Positions 41,820 through 49,480 of a DNA stretch of 64,000 bases are shown here, piece by piece (the stretch's first letter is position 1; each line of letters starts with the position of its first letter). Below the pieces are notes generated by a model. It had not been told where the DNA came from. It made no database searches and worked only from the letters and a program-made list of their open reading frames with translations. The stretch covers positions 3,100,001 to 3,164,000 of the forward strand of contig JAZGVH010000002.1 of the NCBI GenBank assembly GCA_039889245.1, in the 5' to 3' direction. Source of the stretch: Dermatophilaceae bacterium Soc4.6. GTDB taxonomy: Bacteria; Actinomycetota; Actinomycetes; Actinomycetales; Dermatophilaceae. The translations under genes were made by a program, and so were the position numbers.

Positions 41820-42599
41820 ATGACGTCCCTGGCCCTGAGCTCACCGGTCGCGACCGGTGCCCTGCCGATCGCCGTCGTCGTGGCGGTCGCGGCGGGCTTC
41901 GTGTCGTTCGCGTCGCCGTGCGTGCTGCCGCTCGTGCCGGGCTTCCTGGGCTACGTCACCGGGCTGTCGGACGTGTCGCTGCAGGAGCGTCGTCGCTCGC
42001 GGCTCGTGCTCGGCACGCTGCTCTTCGTCCTGGGCTTCTCGGTCGTCTTCATGGCGCTCGGGGTCGTCGTGTCGGCGGCGAGCTTCGCCCTGCGCGAGCA
42101 CCTCGACCTGCTGACCCGGGTCGGTGGTGGCGTCGTCATCGTGATGGCCCTGGTCTTCCTCGGGGTGGGTGAGCGGCTCGGCTCCCAGCGGACGCTCGCG
42201 CCCCGGTGGCGCGCCCCGGCAGGCATGGTCGGTGCGCCGATGCTGGGGGCCGTCTTCGCCCTCGGCTGGGCGCCGTGCACCGGGCCGACGCTGGGGGCGA
42301 TCCTCGCGATCAACGCGCCCCTCGGCGGGGACGGCGGCGTCGTGGCCCGGGGGGTGCTGCTGGCGCTGGCCTACTCACTCGGGCTGGGGGTGCCGTTCCT
42401 CGTGATCGCCGGAGCCTACTCACGCTTCGGTCGCACGACGTGGATCCGGCGACACCAGAAGGCGATCCACCGCTTCGGCGCCGGACTCCTGCTGGTCGTC
42501 GGAGTGCTGATGCTCACGGGCACCTGGACCGACGTGACCGCCTGGCTGCAGGCCCACCTCTTCGGTGCCTACGCCGCCTCTTACAGGACGGTGCTCTAG
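41820..42599 (+). CDS. ccdA: cytochrome c biogenesis protein CcdA
   Basis: A 259-residue membrane protein with about six transmembrane segments that carries electrons from cytoplasmic thioredoxin to the outside. The two redox Cys are in FVSFASPCVLPLVPGFLGYVTG and LGWAPCTGPTLGAILA, the usual paired motifs. ATG 41820 or GTG 41817 directly before it may start it. It lies between the TlpA-like reductase and ResB in the standard System II order. Confidence 0.95.
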   Translation: MTSLALSSPVATGALPIAVVVAVAAGFVSFASPCVLPLVPGFLGYVTGLSDVSLQERRRSRLVLGTLLFVLGFSVVFMALGVVVSAASFALREHLDLLTRVGGGVVIVMALVFLGVGERLGSQRTLAPRWRAPAGMVGAPMLGAVFALGWAPCTGPTLGAILAINAPLGGDGGVVARGVLLALAYSLGLGVPFLVIAGAYSRFGRTTWIRRHQKAIHRFGAGLLLVVGVLMLTGTWTDVTAWLQAHLFGAYAASYRTVL

Positions 42600-44264
42600 A
42601 TGACGACCAGGACCGACACCCAGGCCACCGGTGGCGCAGCGCCGACGCCGGGCGGATCCGTACCACCGCCGCGTGAGCCCATCACCCAGCCGCGCCTCGG
42701 CCCGATCGGCTGGGCTCGCTGGGCCTGGCGACAGCTCACCTCGATGCGCACGGCGCTCTTCCTGCTGCTGCTGCTCTCGGTCGCGGCCGTGCCGGGGTCG
42801 ATCTTCCCGCAGCGCTCGATCGACTCGGTGCGGGTGACCGACTACCTCGCGGCGCACCAGTCCCTCGGGCCGGTCCTCGACCGGCTCAGCGTCTTCGACG
42901 TCTACTCCTCGCCGTGGTTCGCCTCGATCTACCTGCTCCTCGTCGTGTCGCTCGTCGGCTGCATCGTGCCGCGCAGCCGGCTGCACTGGCGGGCCATGCG
43001 CGCCCAGCCGCCACGGGCCCCCCGCCGCCTCGAGCGGCTGCCCGAGCACCTCACCTTCACGTATGCCGGTACCCCGGCCGAGGCCCAGGCTGCGGCCTCG
43101 AAGCTGTTGCGCCGCAAGCGGTTTCGGGTCAACTCGCACGACGACGCGTCGGTGAGCGCCGAGAGCGGCTATCTGCGCGAGACCGGTAACCTCGTCTTCC
43201 ACATCTCGCTCTGCGCCCTCATCATCGGGGTGGCCGCGAGCCACCTCGTCGGGTGGCGAGGCGACGTGATCGTCAGCGAGGGCGAGTCGTTCGCCTCGAC
43301 CGTCGGGTCCTTCAACACCATGAGCCCCGGGCCGCTGACCAACCTCGACGACCTGCCGCCCTTCACTATCGACCTGACCAGGCTCGACGTGCGCTTCGAG
43401 GAGCAGGTGGGCGGCGCGCAGCTCGGCGCGCCCCGCGAGTTCACGGCCAACGTGCGCACCACCGGGGCGCCCGGCGACCTGCCGAAGACCCAGACCATCA
43501 GCCCCAACAACCCGGTGACCCTCGACGGCGTCGACGTCTTCCTGCTCGGCAACGGCTACTCGCCCGTCATCACGGTGCGGGACGCCAAGGGCGCGGTGCT
43601 CTACTCGGAGGCCACGCCGTTCCTGGCCCAGGACAACAACTACACGTCGACCGGGGCAGTCAAGGTGCCGGCGGCGAGCCCGAAGCAGCTCGGCTTCAGC
43701 GGCGTCTTCATGCCGACGGCGGCCACGTCCTTCGCCAACGGCCCGGTCTCGACCTTCCCCGACCTGCTCGCCCCCGAGCTCGCCCTGTCGGTCTGGGAGG
43801 GCACCCTCTACCCCGGCAATGCTCCGCAGTCGGTCTACAGCCTCGGCAAGGCCGGCCTGACCCCGGTCGACGGCCCCTCGGGCAAGCCGCTCCTGATCCA
43901 GCTCAAGCCGGGTCAGTCCTACCAGCTGCCCGGCGGCCGGGGCAGCGTGACCTTCGACCGCATCGAGCGGTGGGCGGGGCTCTCGGCCCGCGTCGACCCC
44001 GGCAAGGGGTTCACGCTCGGAGCGGCCCTCGCCATCCTGCTGGGCCTGATGGCGTCGCTGCTCGTGCGGCGCCGGCGGGTCTTCATCCGGGTGTCTCCGG
44101 CTCCCACCCCGGTGGATGCCGCACCAGATGCACCCGAGCCCCCTGCACCACGTACCGTGGTGACCATCGGTGGACTCGCCAAGAACGCCGACCCCGGCCT
44201 CGCCGCGCTGCTCACCGTGCTGCGCGACGAGCTCAACGAAGAACGGACACGCCATGACCGGTGA
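42600..44264 (+). CDS. resB: cytochrome c biogenesis protein ResB
   Basis: A 554-residue membrane protein that forms the System II heme-attachment complex with CcsB. Features are the N-terminal amphipathic and transmembrane part SMRTALFLLLLLSVAAVPGSIFPQRSID, FDVYSSPWFASIYLLLVVSLVGC, GYLRETGNLVFHISLCALIIGVA near residue 195, a large extracytoplasmic domain and a last helix FTLGAALAILLGLMASLLV near residue 470. ATG 42600 follows the ccdA stop directly. The C-terminus overlaps the ccsB start by 11 bp. Confidence 0.93.
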   Translation: MTTRTDTQATGGAAPTPGGSVPPPREPITQPRLGPIGWARWAWRQLTSMRTALFLLLLLSVAAVPGSIFPQRSIDSVRVTDYLAAHQSLGPVLDRLSVFDVYSSPWFASIYLLLVVSLVGCIVPRSRLHWRAMRAQPPRAPRRLERLPEHLTFTYAGTPAEAQAAASKLLRRKRFRVNSHDDASVSAESGYLRETGNLVFHISLCALIIGVAASHLVGWRGDVIVSEGESFASTVGSFNTMSPGPLTNLDDLPPFTIDLTRLDVRFEEQVGGAQLGAPREFTANVRTTGAPGDLPKTQTISPNNPVTLDGVDVFLLGNGYSPVITVRDAKGAVLYSEATPFLAQDNNYTSTGAVKVPAASPKQLGFSGVFMPTAATSFANGPVSTFPDLLAPELALSVWEGTLYPGNAPQSVYSLGKAGLTPVDGPSGKPLLIQLKPGQSYQLPGGRGSVTFDRIERWAGLSARVDPGKGFTLGAALAILLGLMASLLVRRRRVFIRVSPAPTPVDAAPDAPEPPAPRTVVTIGGLAKNADPGLAALLTVLRDELNEERTRHDR

Positions 44265-45300
44265 CGTCTCGAGGACGCTCGTCAGCCTCTCCAACCTCGC
44301 GCTCTACTCCGCCATGGCGGTGTTCACGATCGCGATGCTCCTCTTCGCGTTCCACCTCGCGGCCCTGGGCCCCGAGCGGGTCGAGCGCACCCGCACGGTG
44401 GCCCCGAAGCGGTCCAAGGCGCTGGTCGGCGCCGGTGGGCCGGACGCCGAGGCGAGCGCCGACACGACCGCCGACACGACTGCCCAGGCGGTAGGTGCAG
44501 ACGGGTTCGACGACGGGTCGGGCACCGTCGCCGCCGAGCCGTCGCCGCGGGCCCGCAAGACCGCCGGAATGGCCGTCGCCGTCACCTGGCTCGGCACCGC
44601 GATCATCATCGCGTCCGTCGTGATGCGCGGGATCGCCGTCATGCGCCCGCCGTGGGGCAACATGTTCGAGTTCGCGGTCGCGGGCGCGGCTGCGGTGGCC
44701 CTCGGCTTCAGCGTGCTCGTCAAGCGCAACCGGTGGGAGTGGCTCGGCCTCTTCGTCGTCGGCCCCGTGCTGCTGACGCTGGGCCTGGCTCTCTTCGCGT
44801 TCTACACCGAGGCGGCCGAGCTCGTGCCGGCCCTCAAGAGCGTGTGGCTGGTCATCCACGTGATGGTCGCGATCCTGGCCGTCGGCGTCTTCACCATCGG
44901 CTTCTCGATGGGCATCGTCTACCTCGTCAAGCGCAAGCGGGAGGAGATCCCGTCGTCGAAGGCGACCTTCATGGAGTCGCTGCCGTCGGCGGCGCGGCTG
45001 GAGCGCACGGCATACGGGCTCAACATGGTGGGCTTCATCCTGTGGACCTTCACCCTCATCGCGGGCGCGATCTGGGCGCAGAAGGCGTGGAGCGCCTACT
45101 GGACGTGGGACCCGAAGGAGGTCTGGACCTTCGTCATCTGGGTCATCTACGCGGCCTACATGCACGCGCGCGCGACTGCGGGCTGGGAGCCCAAGCGGGC
45201 GATGGCCATCGCGCTGGTGGGCTACGTCTGCGTGATCCTCAACTTCACCGTCGTCAACCTCTACGCGAGCGGTCTGCACAGCTACTCCGGCCTGAAGTAG
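44254..45300 (+). CDS. ccsB: cytochrome c biogenesis protein CcsB (CcsA/heme handling)
   Basis: A 348-residue heme-handling membrane protein. The core has WGNMFEFAVAGAAAVALGF near residue 130, conserved His in VWLVIHVMVAILAVGVF, and the tryptophan-rich signature WAQKAWSAYWTWDPKEVWTFVIWVIYAAYMHARA near residue 275. A poorly conserved Ala/Asp/Thr-rich loop after the first helix (residues 50-100) is typical of actinobacteria. With ResB it exports heme and attaches it to apocytochrome c. Confidence 0.94.
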   Translation: MTGDVSRTLVSLSNLALYSAMAVFTIAMLLFAFHLAALGPERVERTRTVAPKRSKALVGAGGPDAEASADTTADTTAQAVGADGFDDGSGTVAAEPSPRARKTAGMAVAVTWLGTAIIIASVVMRGIAVMRPPWGNMFEFAVAGAAAVALGFSVLVKRNRWEWLGLFVVGPVLLTLGLALFAFYTEAAELVPALKSVWLVIHVMVAILAVGVFTIGFSMGIVYLVKRKREEIPSSKATFMESLPSAARLERTAYGLNMVGFILWTFTLIAGAIWAQKAWSAYWTWDPKEVWTFVIWVIYAAYMHARATAGWEPKRAMAIALVGYVCVILNFTVVNLYASGLHSYSGLK

Positions 45301-45310
45301 GACGTGGCCG

Positions 45311-45598
45311 ATGAAGAACACCGTCCTGCGCTACACCGTCATGCGGCTGATGATCTTCCTCCTCAGCCTCATCGTCTTCTGGCTGCTGGGGCTGCGCAGC
45401 CAGGACCAGCAGCCGCTGCTGCTCGGCGCCGCCGCGGTGGCCTCCGTCGTCGTCTCGTACGTCTTCCTGCGTCGCGACCGTGATGCCATGACCCGCCGGC
45501 TCGAGGCCAAGATGTCGGAGCGGGCGGAGCGCCGCCGTGAGGCCGTGGGCGAGGACGAGGAAGCCGAGGACGCCGAGCTGGGCGATCACCCCCGCTGA
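45311..45598 (+). CDS. DUF4229-family small membrane protein
   Basis: A 95-residue protein with two transmembrane helices (LMIFLLSLIVFWLLGL and PLLLGAAAVASVVVSYVFL) and a charged, Arg- then Glu-rich cytoplasmic tail. It matches the DUF4229 family found at the end of the actinobacterial ccs cluster. The role is unknown; the position suggests an accessory of cytochrome c assembly. Family B repeat copy 1 starts 10 bp after the stop. Confidence 0.85.
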   Translation: MKNTVLRYTVMRLMIFLLSLIVFWLLGLRSQDQQPLLLGAAAVASVVVSYVFLRRDRDAMTRRLEAKMSERAERRREAVGEDEEAEDAELGDHPR

Positions 45599-45607
45599 CC
45601 CACCGCA

Positions 45608-45690
45608 TGCGCGTTCCAAACAAGGGAAACCCTTGGTTTGAGGCCACCCCAGCCCTCAGAACCAAGGGTTTCCCTGGTTCGGAACGCGCA
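45608..45690. repeat. inverted-repeat element family B, copy 1
   Basis: An 83-bp element with 31-bp arms, TGCGCGTTCCAAACAAGGGA continuing to CTTGGTT, matching the right arm at 29 of 31 positions. Loop about 21 bp. It lies 10 bp after the DUF4229 stop and 29 bp beyond the stop of the AbiEi-type gene that it helps flank. Confidence 0.9.
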
Positions 45691-45719
45691 AGGGGCGCGA
45701 GTTGGCGGCAGCGGGTCGG

Positions 45720-46796
45720 TCAGAACCAGGGGATCGTCAGGGCTGGTAGACGCTCGAACCGTCCCGTGAAGCGCGCCCGGGAGCCGTGGCCCCGACGGTC
45801 GCGGACGTGTCGCTCGACCCGCGCGCGGTGCTTCAGCAGGTCGTCGAGCCCGAACCGCACGCGCTCGAGACCGAGGTTGCCGAGGGCGTCGTACCTCGCC
45901 TTCTCGGCCCTGAAGGCCGCGTGGGGGTCGACAACTCGCTGAGCTGTGGAGCTCTGCGGCAGAAGGTACTTCTGGCTTCCATCGATCTCGAGGACCGTCG
46001 CGTCCTCCTCCCAGCCCGCGTCGACCCGGGCGACGAACCGCTGCGCGTCGTCGAGCACGAGCAGCTGGGGCACCGGAGGGTCGATGCCCCACTCGTGGAA
46101 GAGCACTGCCGCGTAGGACTCCAGCCACGACTCCCGCCGTCCGTCAACGAGCGGGAGCGCGACGTCAGTGCGCAGCACCCGACCCACCCAGTGGCACTGC
46201 AGCGCGATCTCGTCCCACACCTCCCGACCGGTGACCAGACCTCGGTGCAGGGCCGCGTCGGCGATGGGGACGCTGACGCGGGGCGGGTGGGCGCGCAGGC
46301 AGTCGGCGACGGTCCGGGCGACGCTCGTCACGAGGACGCCGTCCACGAGCTCGAGCGACGCCTCCGTGGAGTCGGCGTGGTGCACCCACAGCCCGCGTGC
46401 CCGCCAGCCACGCGGCCAGCCCGACACCCGGGTCACGTGCACGGTGTCGAGACGGCCGAGCGGGAGCGGCAGTCCGTGCAGGGCCGCGGCGCTCAGGTGG
46501 CTGACCGTGTCGACCTGCCCGTGGGCCGCGCCGGATGCCAGCACCAGGGCCCGGTACGCCGTGGCGCGCGCTGCACCGACGGGCGGCGGTTCCTTCACGG
46601 CATACAGGCCCCGGCGGAGCCGTTGGACGTGCCCACTGTCAACGAGACCCCGCAGGCGCCACTCCCCGACACCCGCCTTACGGGCGTCGGACGTCGTGAA
46701 GACGGCCGGCAGGTCTGGAGAGCGCACGACCGAACCCTGCACGACAAGGTCGCAGAGGGACAGGCGCCCGGGAACAGCCTGTGGACGTGCGTCCAC
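45720..46796 (-). CDS. AbiEi-type winged-helix protein with nuclease-like C-terminus
   Basis: A 358-residue protein of the stand-alone AbiEi antitoxin-domain group. Residues 30-70 form a winged helix (LPAVFTTSDARKAGVGEWRLRGLVDSGHVQRLRRGLYAV). The middle has VDTVSHLSAAALHGLPLP and VLVTSVARTVADCLRAHP. The C-terminal part (RRESWLESYAAVLFHEWGI, ARVDAGW, VLEIDGSQKYL) has an E..D..E-x-DG-x-x-K pattern like DUF559/Vsr-type PD-(D/E)XK folds; this reading is inference. No AbiEii toxin lies beside it. GTG 46796 has CAGGAT 6 nt upstream. Family B repeats stand on both sides. Confidence 0.8.
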   Translation of the reverse strand: MDARPQAVPGRLSLCDLVVQGSVVRSPDLPAVFTTSDARKAGVGEWRLRGLVDSGHVQRLRRGLYAVKEPPPVGAARATAYRALVLASGAAHGQVDTVSHLSAAALHGLPLPLGRLDTVHVTRVSGWPRGWRARGLWVHHADSTEASLELVDGVLVTSVARTVADCLRAHPPRVSVPIADAALHRGLVTGREVWDEIALQCHWVGRVLRTDVALPLVDGRRESWLESYAAVLFHEWGIDPPVPQLLVLDDAQRFVARVDAGWEEDATVLEIDGSQKYLLPQSSTAQRVVDPHAAFRAEKARYDALGNLGLERVRFGLDDLLKHRARVERHVRDRRGHGSRARFTGRFERLPALTIPWF

Positions 46797-46802
46797 GAGC
46801 GG

Positions 46803-46808
46803 ATCCTG
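46803..46808 (-). promoter_or_regulatory. -10 element of AbiEi-type gene
   Basis: CAGGAT ends 6 nt before GTG 46796. Repeat copy B2 begins 28 bp further upstream, where the -35 region and operator should be. Confidence 0.4.
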
Positions 46809-46835
46809 TGGACAACCCGAGCCCCCCTCCGCGCG

Positions 46836-46914
46836 TGCGTTCCAAACTAGGGAAACCCTTGGTTTGGGCTGCTACGGCCGCGCGGAACCAAGGGTTTCCC
46901 TAGTTTGGAACGCA
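46836..46914. repeat. inverted-repeat element family B, copy 2
   Basis: A 79-bp element with perfect 29-bp arms, TGCGTTCCAAACTAGGGAAA continuing to CTTGGTT. The loop is 21 bp. It lies 37 bp after the menA stop and just upstream of the AbiEi-type gene. The first 20 bases differ from copy B1 at only two sites. Confidence 0.92.
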
Positions 46915-46951
46915 GCGGAGGGGGAGGGGGAGGGGGGGAGGGGGAGGGGAG

Positions 46952-47899
46952 TCAGAGGTGGGGGCTGGCGGCGATGCCGGCGGCCAGCAGCAGGGACCAG
47001 ACGAGCTGGAAGCGGCCGGTGCCCGCGAGGACGGGGATGAGGTCGCGACCGGTGGCGCCCCGGCGCAGCACCCGCAGCAGGGGGAGGGCGAAGACGTAGG
47101 CGGGCAGCGCGACGAGGGCCGAGGGGGCGCCGTGACCGAGGGGCGACAGCGTCCGGAGCGCCCCGGGGTCCGCGGGTGGCGGGGTGACGACCTGCAGCGC
47201 GGCACACACCAGCACCACGGCAACCGAGACGGCGACCAGCCCGTAGTAGAGCGCGCGGGTGCCCCCGTCACCGATGCGCACGGCGAGGGTGTTCTTGCCC
47301 TGCACCGAGTCGGTCGGGATGTCGCGCAGGTTGTTGGCCACGAGGATCGCCGAGGCCAGTGCGCCGACGCCGACCGACCCCAGCACGCCCATCCAGCTGA
47401 TGGAGTGGGCTTGGGTGTACTCGGTGCCGAGGGTGGCGACCAGCCCGAAGAAGACGAAGACGAAGATCTCACCCAGCCCCGAGTAGCCGTAGGGACGCTT
47501 GCCGCCGGTGTAGTACCAGGCCGCGAGCACGCACCCGAGACCGACGAGGAGCAGCCACCAGGTGCTCGTGACCGCCACCAGGGCCAGGCCCGACAGCTCG
47601 GCCACGACGAAGCTGATGCCGGCCGCCATCCGCACCTGCGTCGGCGCGGCCAGCCCCTGCCCGACCAGACGCACCGGGCCGACCCGCACGTCGTCGGTGC
47701 CGCGGATCCCGTCGGAGTAGTCGTTGGCGTAGTTGACGCCGACCTGCAGCGAGAGCGAGACCACGAGCGCGAGCACCGCCGGCCACAGCTGCGCCTCACC
47801 GCGGGCGAAGGCCGCTGCCGTGCCGACGGCGACCGGGGCGACGGCGACGGGGAGGGTGCGCGGGCGCGCGCCGTCGATCCACTGCGAGGGGGTGGCCAC
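46952..47899 (-). CDS. menA: 1,4-dihydroxy-2-naphthoate polyprenyltransferase
   Basis: MenA attaches the polyprenyl chain to DHNA in the membrane, the step before MenG methylation. The 315-residue protein has about eight transmembrane helices and the two Asp-rich prenyl-diphosphate motifs NYANDYSDGIRGTDD near residue 62 and ANNLRDIPTDSVQGKNTLAVRIG near residue 185. GTG 47899 begins VATPSQWIDGARPRTLP, the normal N-terminus. It is the last gene of a menE-PLDc_N-menA run on the minus strand. Confidence 0.95.
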   Translation of the reverse strand: MATPSQWIDGARPRTLPVAVAPVAVGTAAAFARGEAQLWPAVLALVVSLSLQVGVNYANDYSDGIRGTDDVRVGPVRLVGQGLAAPTQVRMAAGISFVVAELSGLALVAVTSTWWLLLVGLGCVLAAWYYTGGKRPYGYSGLGEIFVFVFFGLVATLGTEYTQAHSISWMGVLGSVGVGALASAILVANNLRDIPTDSVQGKNTLAVRIGDGGTRALYYGLVAVSVAVVLVCAALQVVTPPPADPGALRTLSPLGHGAPSALVALPAYVFALPLLRVLRRGATGRDLIPVLAGTGRFQLVWSLLLAAGIAASPHL

Positions 47900-47943
47900 G
47901 GGTGTCGGGTGCTTTCGGTCGGGTCGGGTCGGCGCGGGACGGC

Positions 47944-48198
47944 TCAGAGGCCGCGAAGAAAGTCGGGGTCGTCTTCGGGGCCCTTGGGTCCGCGCATGCG
48001 ACGGCTGGCTCCCGGCGCGTCGCGCTTGCGACCGGCGATCAGCCAGCTCAGGGGCCCGACCCACGGCACCAGGATGACGAGGGCGGCCCAGAAGATCTTG
48101 GAGACGTGCCGCACCTGCTCGTCGGGAGTCTGCAGGCAGTCGATCAGGGCGTAGATCGTCAACCCCAGACTGAGCAGCGTCAGCACCACTCTTGCCAT
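47944..48198 (-). CDS. PLDc_N-domain small membrane protein
   Basis: An 84-residue protein with two transmembrane helices (VVLTLLSLGLTIYALIDCLQTP and IFWAALVILVPWVGPLSWLIAGRK) matching the phospholipase D nuclease N-terminal domain family. Only this domain is present, without the catalytic HKD part. AGGAAGGAG precedes ATG 48198. It lies between menE and menA with gaps of about 40 bp, a frequent actinobacterial position. Function unknown. Confidence 0.87.
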   Translation of the reverse strand: MARVVLTLLSLGLTIYALIDCLQTPDEQVRHVSKIFWAALVILVPWVGPLSWLIAGRKRDAPGASRRMRGPKGPEDDPDFLRGL

Positions 48199-48238
48199 GG
48201 CTGGCTCCTTCCTGCGACTGCGACCCGCGACCACCTCG

Positions 48239-49438
48239 TCACGGACGGGCCGGCTTATCTCCCATTGTGTCATCGAAGGCCTCGGTGAGCGCACGCCGGT
48301 CCGGCTTGCCCGGTCCGCGCTGCGGGATCGCGTCAAGCAGCAGCAGCCGCTGGGGCAGGGCGTGGTCGGGCAGGATGCCGCGCAGCGCCGAGCGCACGTC
48401 GCGCAGCGTCGGCTGCGGTGCGCCACGCTGGAGGGTGAGGGCGACGGAGACCGCCTGCCCCCAGGTGGGGTGGCTCGAGCCGACGACCACGACGTCGCGC
48501 ACCCCGGCCACGTAGCGTGCCACCGCGTCCTCGACCGCTCCCGGGGTCACCTTGAGCCCCCCGGTGTTGATCAGGTCGTCGGCGCGGCCGCTGATGGTCA
48601 GGCAGCCCCGGTCGTCGAGGCGCCCGAGGTCGTCCGTGCGGAACCAGCGCACCCCGTCGGCGTCGACGCTGAAGGCATCGGCCGTGAGCACGGGCTCACC
48701 GAGGTAGCCGTGGGCCACGGTCGCCCCCCCGAGCACGACGTGCCCGTCGTTGTCGATGTGCAGGTGACTCACAGGCAGCGGCAGCCCGTCGTAGACGCAG
48801 CCCCCGGCGGTCTCGCTGCCGCCGTAGGTGCGCACGAGCCGCACCCCCGCTGCCGCCGCCCGGCGGAGGGCCTCGACGCCCGTCGCCGCGCCGCCGACCA
48901 GCACCCCGTCGTATGCCGCGAGGCCGGCGCGGCCCTCCGCGTCGTCGAGCAGCCGGGTCAGCTGGGTCGGCACGACGGCGGTGTAGGTGCGCGCGGGTGC
49001 GCGCTCCAGCAGCGCCCGGGTGGCCGTGACGAACCCCTCGGTGGTGAAGCCGTGCGTCAGGTCGAGCACCCCCGGGTCGGTGCCGGCGACGAGCGAGCGC
49101 ACCAGCACCTGCAACCCGGCGACGTGGTGGGCGGGCATGGCGAGCAGCCACGTGCCGGGGCCACCGAGGACCTCGTGGGTCGCGGTGGCCGAGGTGACGA
49201 GGTTGCCCGTGGTCAGCATGGCTCGCTTGACCCGACCGGTCGAGCCCGACGTGCCGACGCAGAGGGCGAGGTCGTCGGGGGCGTGCGCGTCGTCGGGCAG
49301 CACGGGCTCGACCGTGCCTGCGGGGTACGGCGCGAGGGGGGCACCGCCCCGCAGGGCGGCCTCCAGCGCCGGGACGAGCCTGGTGCCCACCGAGCCAGGG
49401 TCTCCCGGGTCGACGACGAGGGCACGCACCGGTGGCAT
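48239..49438 (-). CDS. menE: o-succinylbenzoate-CoA ligase
   Basis: An adenylate-forming enzyme that activates o-succinylbenzoate with CoA for MenB. The 399-residue protein is short, as in actinobacterial MenE. It has the P-loop VGTSGSTGRVKRAML near residue 63, YGGSETAGGCVYDG near residue 205, WFRTDDLGRLDDRG near residue 260, ISGRADDLINTGGLKVTP and the C-terminal catalytic Lys in RGPGKPDRRAL. ATG 49438 is supported by TAGAGT 7 nt upstream. It works with MenC and MenB, encoded 10 kb away. Confidence 0.93.
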   Translation of the reverse strand: MPPVRALVVDPGDPGSVGTRLVPALEAALRGGAPLAPYPAGTVEPVLPDDAHAPDDLALCVGTSGSTGRVKRAMLTTGNLVTSATATHEVLGGPGTWLLAMPAHHVAGLQVLVRSLVAGTDPGVLDLTHGFTTEGFVTATRALLERAPARTYTAVVPTQLTRLLDDAEGRAGLAAYDGVLVGGAATGVEALRRAAAAGVRLVRTYGGSETAGGCVYDGLPLPVSHLHIDNDGHVVLGGATVAHGYLGEPVLTADAFSVDADGVRWFRTDDLGRLDDRGCLTISGRADDLINTGGLKVTPGAVEDAVARYVAGVRDVVVVGSSHPTWGQAVSVALTLQRGAPQPTLRDVRSALRGILPDHALPQRLLLLDAIPQRGPGKPDRRALTEAFDDTMGDKPARP

Positions 49439-49445
49439 GAGCACG

Positions 49446-49451
49446 ACTCTA
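49446..49451 (-). promoter_or_regulatory. -10 element of menE
   Basis: TAGAGT ends 7 nt before ATG 49438 and favours this start over GTG 49444. Confidence 0.5.
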
Positions 49452-49480
49452 GGGTGCGGCGCGGGCGACCGTTGCCCGGA

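Noticed and set aside
45720-46796. Calling the AbiEi-type gene a complete type IV toxin-antitoxin system
   Set aside because: No AbiEii-type nucleotidyltransferase toxin lies on either side. The MNT stub at 24185 is 21 kb away and decayed.
45608-46914. Reading repeats B1 and B2 as the ends of a classical composite transposon
   Set aside because: Each copy is itself a full palindrome, no transposase gene is present and no target-site duplication could be seen. A REP-like pair fits better.
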